A stretch of DNA of 9,382 bases, taken from contig JBEKDJ010000206.1 of the NCBI GenBank assembly GCA_050014415.1, positions 1 through 9,382 of the forward strand, read 5' to 3'. This document shows, in pieces, positions 6,794-9,382 of this stretch (positions are counted from its first letter, which is position 1; each line of letters opens with the position of its first letter). The notes beneath the pieces are model-generated. The model saw only the letters and a program-made list of their open reading frames with translations. It was not told where the DNA came from and searched no databases. Made by a program: the position numbers and the translations under genes. Source of the stretch: JBEKDJ01 sp050014415. GTDB lineage: Bacteria > Desulfobacterota > BSN033 > UBA1163.

Positions 6794-8110
6794 TCATACC
6801 TTCTGTCCTTCCGGACCGAGTAATAGCCATTTCCAAACCGGAATGAGCCGTATGGTCTTTCCATCAAAGGAACGAATGGCCTCCTGGTTGTGGGTCAGGA
6901 TACCCCCTCTGCGTAATTTCAGGGTGCCCATGGCCTCCAGCAGACCCTTGAATTCCCGCTTCTCGTTCTTCGAAGTGACTTCCCAGCAGACCTGCCAGGC
7001 CTCAGCTGGCCGCCCTCCTTCCTGTAGCACAAAATCGCACTCCTGGTTCTCCTTGAAATAAAACATCCTCTTCTGTTGCCGATAAAGCTCAATGGCCACC
7101 ATATTCTCGAGCCACTTGCCGCGATTTTCCGAGAAGGCCCCTGAAAGAAGGCCAAACCCCGTGTCCATCAGATAGACTTTAAGAGGATTCATCATTCGTT
7201 TTCGGACCGAATACGAAAACTTTTCATTGGTAATTAAGAAGAAGGCCTCCTCAAGAAAATGCAAGTAGTTGGCGATTGTTCGCTTGCTACCGGAAAGGGA
7301 AGCGGCCTTAAGCTGTTTTTCGAAAGTGGAGATAGAAAAAAGCTCCGATGCCCCATCCAAGAGAGCCATCATCATTTGATCCAGGATGGTACGGGCCTTG
7401 ATGTTGTAACGCTCAAGAATATCCTTGTAAAAAAGGGTCGTGTAGTAGTTTTGAAGCAGCTTCCGCTTTTCAGCGACGCTATCGCGCAAGAAGGTTTCTG
7501 GAAACCCCCCAAATCTGAGGTAATCGTCAAAAGCTGCCATGATGCGACCCCGCTGAGCCGTGTGTAGAAGCGCTTTATCGTATGGAAGGTTTTGAAAACG
7601 GAGAAACTCCCTGAAAGAGAATGGGAGGAGCAGGGCATCCTCGTAGCGCCCTCGCAACTCCGTTGCGATCTCACTGCTTAGGAGACTGGAGTTGCTTCCC
7701 GCGATCACCATGCGGTATCGGCGGCGGTTGTGAAGTGTTCGGAGCACGCGGCTCCATTCCGGAAGATGCTGGACCTCGTCGAAAAAGAGGAACCGAGGTT
7801 CGTGGCCGGTGAGTTGCTGGAAGGCCGCTAAAAGGCCGTCCATGTCGACCGATGCAAAGCCTTTGAGCCTGTAGTCTTCGAAATCCACGAATAAAACTTC
7901 TTCTTGATTCGCATGGCCAGAATCGAGCAGATTGCGGATCAGCTGTAACAGGAAGAACGTCTTTCCCGCCCGGCGGGGACCCACAATCGCGAGAATCGTT
8001 GAAAGCGACTCGACCGAAATGACTGGGCTCTCCCGAGGCACAGGTGAGGGGAGGTTTGTGTCGTGCAGCCATTCACCAATGATCTGAAGAAGTAATTCTT
8101 GATTCATCAT
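6794..8110 (-). CDS. AAA+ ATPase with AAA_14 and DUF4143 domains
   Basis: The 438-residue protein is a typical AAA_14-DUF4143 ATPase. Walker A is GPRRAGKT (44-51), Walker B FLFFDEVQ (107-114), sensor-1-like IAGSNSSLLS (136-145), and LRGRYEDALLLPFSFREFL carries the candidate arginine finger. GGFPE (201-205) follows. The DUF4143 part contains YLMDTGFGLLSG (313-324) and a nuclease-like end, ECDFV (357-361) then WQVCWEV (372-378). The usual xDFV...QVK pattern has lost its lysine, so this end is probably catalytically inactive. The family is abundant in bacteria and archaea, often as lone, horizontally acquired genes of unknown role. This gene stands alone: its own promoter and operator-like sites lie upstream, and repeats flank it on both sides. 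Start is ATG 8110, with a second in-frame ATG next to it; no SD is evident. GC content looks higher than that of the nuclease-ATPase operon. Confidence 0.93.
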   Translation of the reverse strand: MMNQELLLQIIGEWLHDTNLPSPVPRESPVISVESLSTILAIVGPRRAGKTFFLLQLIRNLLDSGHANQEEVLFVDFEDYRLKGFASVDMDGLLAAFQQLTGHEPRFLFFDEVQHLPEWSRVLRTLHNRRRYRMVIAGSNSSLLSSEIATELRGRYEDALLLPFSFREFLRFQNLPYDKALLHTAQRGRIMAAFDDYLRFGGFPETFLRDSVAEKRKLLQNYYTTLFYKDILERYNIKARTILDQMMMALLDGASELFSISTFEKQLKAASLSGSKRTIANYLHFLEEAFFLITNEKFSYSVRKRMMNPLKVYLMDTGFGLLSGAFSENRGKWLENMVAIELYRQQKRMFYFKENQECDFVLQEGGRPAEAWQVCWEVTSKNEKREFKGLLEAMGTLKLRRGGILTHNQEAIRSFDGKTIRLIPVWKWLLLGPEGQKV

Positions 8111-8164
8111 ATTGTTTACTTAGGTAAACAAAATTATATTAAATTGTTTACTTTACCTTGTCAA
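8111..8164 (-). promoter_or_regulatory. promoter with operator-like repeats for the DUF4143 ATPase
   Basis: On the minus strand TTGACA (8159-8164), 17 bases and TAATAT (8136-8141) form a strong promoter. A perfect inverted repeat TTGTTTAC-TTAG-GTAAACAA (8112-8131, plus reading) covers the start of transcription. The 11-base ATTGTTTACTT recurs at 8111-8121 and 8143-8153, exactly 32 bases apart (about three helical turns), with the second copy inside the promoter spacer. This is the geometry of a repressor bound at two sites on one DNA face. The repressor is not identified. Confidence 0.65.
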
Positions 8165-8217
8165 TATTTTTCCTGAGGCTTGCATCTTTAACTGTCAATT
8201 CTTTGAAAAAGATACTT

Positions 8218-8316
8218 TTTAGTAACCGCCCTCGCCTTTTAATGGTTCTGAGGTGCGTTCCTGTAACCACAGCTTGCCGTAAAGCATAGAGTAAAGCGCA
8301 TAGAGCATAGCGTAAA
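8218..8316 (-). repeat. composite dispersed repeat, copy B
   Basis: On the minus strand the array (8278-8316) joins directly to the 60-base module (8218-8277), which reads KLWLQERTSEPLKGEGGY and stop. Compared with copy A the changes include five synonymous codons (Leu CTG/TTA, Arg AGG/CGC, Thr ACT/ACC, Leu TTG/TTA, Gly GGT/GGC) and four amino-acid changes. The DUF4143 ATPase promoter starts about 55 bases further on. Confidence 0.72.
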
Positions 8317-8374
8317 TACTCACCCCTTCTTTCTGGGCAGCTTTTAAATCTTCCAGCGATGCAATCGCTGGCAT
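8219..8374 (-). CDS. small 51-codon ORF running through repeat copy B
   Basis: The ORF begins at ATG 8374, preceded by GAGGT with about 5 bases spacing (a good SD). It reads MPAIASLEDLKAAQKEGVS, then the array-encoded IYAMLYALYSMLYG, then KLWLQERTSEPLKGEGGY. A TAG two codons upstream closes the frame. I recognise no family. The middle part is a low-complexity Tyr/Ala/Leu/Met stretch dictated by the array, and the tail is the conserved module shared with copies A and C. Whether it is translated is unknown. The SD and the synonymous drift in the tail argue for it; the short length and repeat origin argue against it. Confidence 0.3.
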   Translation of the reverse strand: MPAIASLEDLKAAQKEGVSIYAMLYALYSMLYGKLWLQERTSEPLKGEGGY

Positions 8375-8376
8375 CG
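8353..8376. repeat. perfect 8-base hairpin at the start of the small ORF
   Basis: CCAGCGAT-GCA-ATCGCTGG (8353-8371) is a perfect inverted repeat with a 3-base loop. An alternative stem pairs CGATGC (8357-8362) with GCATCG (8371-8376). The structure covers the first codons of the 51-codon ORF and could limit its translation or be part of the repeat element. Confidence 0.45.
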
Positions 8377-8390
8377 TCTACCTCAAAATA

Positions 8391-8465
8391 TCGCAGAGCG
8401 CATAGAGCATGGCGCATCTTCCATTGTAAGTCGTAAAGCGCGAGGCGTAAGGTGTAAGGGGTAAA
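8391..8465 (-). repeat. second heptamer-like array (no module attached)
   Basis: On the minus strand the stretch contains TTACACCTTACGCCTCGCGC and CATGCTCTATGCGCTCTGCG, the same kind of units as in copies A and B, directly after the DUF2283 gene. It is not followed by the 60-base module and instead leads into the small ORF. Units are degenerate, so borders are approximate. Confidence 0.55.
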
Positions 8466-8510
8466 AACCAAAAAAGTCCACTCATTTTCTCGAGAATGGC
8501 TCAAAAAAAC

Positions 8511-8786
8511 TCAATGAGGCGTTTTTCGTCTCTTATAACGTCCATTTCTCTTAGAGGCTTCGAATACCGTCAGCCCCACAATCTCATCGCCTCTATATCG
8601 AACCAGGATTCCATTCTCAAGCATCTCCGAATCTGTGGCTTTCTGTGGCCTCTTAAAGCTTATATAGAGGACATCTGCCTGCTTATCATAGTCGATCCAC
8701 ATTCTTCCCACTGGAAATTTTAAAAGATGAGGGGTTGCCTTAAAAACTTCTCTCATCACATCTTCCTTCATTATTTCTTTTGCCAT
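8511..8786 (-). CDS. DUF2283-family protein, probable antitoxin
   Basis: The 91-residue protein contains the DUF2283 core at about residues 31-78: WIDYDKQADVLYISFK, then DSEMLENGILVRYRGDEIVG, then LTVFEASKR. DUF2283 proteins are small beta-rich proteins that often follow DUF4258 or BECR-fold toxin-like genes and are presumed antitoxins. Here the start ATG at 8786 lies 16 bases inside the upstream toxin-like gene, with AGGTGG four bases before it, so the two are coupled. The N-terminal 30 residues (AKEIMKEDVMREVFKATPHL) may be a helical DNA- or toxin-binding extension, and the C-terminal tail is basic (KRNGRYKRRK). The family is clear; the antitoxin role is inferred from order and overlap. Confidence 0.82.
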   Translation of the reverse strand: MAKEIMKEDVMREVFKATPHLLKFPVGRMWIDYDKQADVLYISFKRPQKATDSEMLENGILVRYRGDEIVGLTVFEASKRNGRYKRRKTPH

Positions 8787-9103
8787 AGGACCACCTCTTT
8801 CTCTAAGCTTAATTTACTTGTAAAATAAGCGGTTATAACAAATCCATCCATTTTGCTGATTTCTTTATAAACGACTGCCAGGAACTTGCTTTTAGAAACC
8901 CCTTTCAATGCGATCAACGCCCACTCGTAACCTTCTACAATGTAATCAGGATCTTCGATTGTTTGAAGCACATTATCGTAATGGCCTGCCAAATCATCAT
9001 GGTTCTCAATAATATGAAACCATCTTTCTTCTGTCAATCTGATCGGGACACTGTTTTTAGATATAGCAATATCCACTTTTTTTTCCGACTTCTTAAATTT
9101 CAC
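8771..9103 (-). CDS. PBECR2/DUF4258-like RNase-fold protein, probable toxin
   Basis: The 110-residue protein shows the pattern of BECR-fold (barnase-EndoU-colicin-RelE) domains annotated PBECR2 or DUF4258. It has IRLTEERWFHIIENH (21-35), then a helix with VLQTIEDPDYIVEG (45-58), and strands LIALKG, FLAVVYKE, and DGFVITAYFTSK (86-97). H30, H35 and the TAYFTSK strand are candidate active-site elements. The start is GTG 9103, preceded by AAAGGTGAGGG. That SD is part of repeat copy C, and the GTG overlaps the stop codon of the copy C frame (GTGA, 9100-9103). The DUF2283 gene follows with a 16-base overlap. A toxin-first toxin-antitoxin pair is the best reading, with an RNase activity expected from the fold but not shown. 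Confidence 0.75.
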   Translation of the reverse strand: MKFKKSEKKVDIAISKNSVPIRLTEERWFHIIENHDDLAGHYDNVLQTIEDPDYIVEGYEWALIALKGVSKSKFLAVVYKEISKMDGFVITAYFTSKLSLEKEVVLWQKK

Positions 9104-9175
9104 CCACCCTCACCTTTCAATGGTTCAGATGTTCTACTACAACCGTGAAGCGTGAGTCGCAAGGCGAAAAACAAA
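9100..9175 (-). repeat. composite dispersed repeat, copy C (shortened)
   Basis: The minus strand reads an array-like part (9143-9175; CTTGCGACTCACGCTTCACG) followed by a shortened module encoding RTSEPLKGEGG and stop at 9100-9102. The KLWL part is missing. The module supplies the SD and overlaps the GTG start of the toxin-like gene, so here the repeat has become a translation-initiation region. Confidence 0.6.
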
Positions 9176-9191
9176 AAGCCCATTCGCGTCT

Positions 9192-9382
9192 TTATAAAAG
9201 CTCCGCATGGTTTAAGCGAAGCCACTTCTCCACTTCGTCTCTTAGATTTTTTGCCAGGACAAACATCTCTTTTGCCTCTTGGTCAGATACCACACCTGCA
9301 CGTTCGTAGCTACCTATATTCCGTTTCTTTCTGAATTTATCTAATTGAACAATCAAGCTTGCATCGGCTTTGATGGTGTAAG
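9192..9382 (-). CDS. HEPN-domain protein, C-terminal end (runs off the right edge)
   Basis: Only the last 62 residues are in the window; the start lies beyond base 9382. The sequence IVQLDKFRKKRNIGSYERAG, then VSDQEAKEMFVLAKNL and RDEVEKWLRLNHAELL, is the last two helices of a small HEPN protein. RKKRNIGSYE is the family's conserved RxxRNxxxY-type turn. Such HEPN proteins usually pair with an adjacent MNT nucleotidyltransferase (toxin plus AMPylating antitoxin). The partner would lie to the right, outside the window. The toxin-like gene starts 88 bases downstream, across repeat copy C, so the two could share a transcript. Confidence 0.72.
   Translation of the reverse strand, partial: YTIKADASLIVQLDKFRKKRNIGSYERAGVVSDQEAKEMFVLAKNLRDEVEKWLRLNHAELL

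Noticed and set aside
7259..7812. plus-strand ORFs inside the DUF4143 ATPase gene
   Set aside because: They are shadows on the opposite strand of a clearly real gene.
8278..8465. possible CRISPR array
   Set aside because: The units are about 7 bases and degenerate, without 25-37-base repeats and unique spacers, and no cas genes are present.
8148..8504. 118-codon minus-strand ORF between the DUF2283 and DUF4143 genes
   Set aside because: It reads through both heptamer-like arrays in a frame with no conserved module, and it overlaps the ATPase promoter. Its composition (LYALC-type cycles) comes from the repeats.
8460..8511. terminator after the DUF2283 gene (TTCTCGAGAA palindrome with T runs nearby)
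   Set aside because: The palindrome has no loop, the arms mismatch, and the T6 run is about 8 bases away from the stem.

Overview
The window is bacterial. Four candidate promoters have a perfect -35 (TTGACA) and a 17-base spacer to a good -10, several genes have Shine-Dalgarno (SD) sequences, and no introns or archaeal signals are seen. The short arrays of about 7 bases (CATAGAG / CGTAAAG types) and the RAYT-type HTH remnant resemble what I remember from Desulfobacterota, Nitrospirota and related uncultured lineages. That is an impression, not a demonstration. Every intact gene lies on the minus strand.

The content is that of a defence and toxin-antitoxin island with decayed mobile DNA. The left edge (1-233) holds the start of a NERD-domain (nuclease-related) protein. 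Positions 469-2563 hold three genes transcribed right to left: an Apea-like HEPN protein with an R-x4-H motif, a short GC-rich stand-alone RadC JAB/MPN protein with intact metal ligands, and a small protein with two membrane segments joined by a coiled coil. Positions 2600-3459 have no intact gene. They hold a plus-strand fragment of a Vsr-family endonuclease, cut after 42 codons, directly followed by a minus-strand remnant of a transposase-like helix-turn-helix (HTH) tail lying between 8-base inverted repeats.

Positions 3460-6302 hold the clearest system: a two-gene operon with ATGA overlap. It encodes a DUF4297/Cap4-type nuclease (380 aa) and an SMC/Rad50-like ATPase with a CPTC zinc hook (567 aa), behind a strong promoter. 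This is the layout of a Lamassu-like (LmuA-LmuB) anti-phage or anti-plasmid system lacking an LmuC gene.

Positions 6303-6793 carry that promoter, a dispersed composite repeat and an inverted repeat. Positions 6794-8110 encode an AAA_14/DUF4143 ATPase. Its promoter contains a 20-base operator-like palindrome plus an 11-base direct repeat of its left half exactly 32 bases away. Positions 8219-8510 hold more composite repeat, including a 51-codon ORF with an SD. Positions 8511-9103 encode a toxin-antitoxin-like pair (PBECR2/DUF4258-like protein, then DUF2283) overlapping by 16 bases. The right edge (9192-9382) is the C-terminal end of another HEPN protein.

The most unusual signal is the composite repeat, found three times within 2.7 kb in the same orientation. 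A heptamer-like array is followed by a conserved module whose minus-strand translation ends in ERTxExLKGEG and stop. The two best copies differ by several synonymous changes, suggesting that the module is or was translated.
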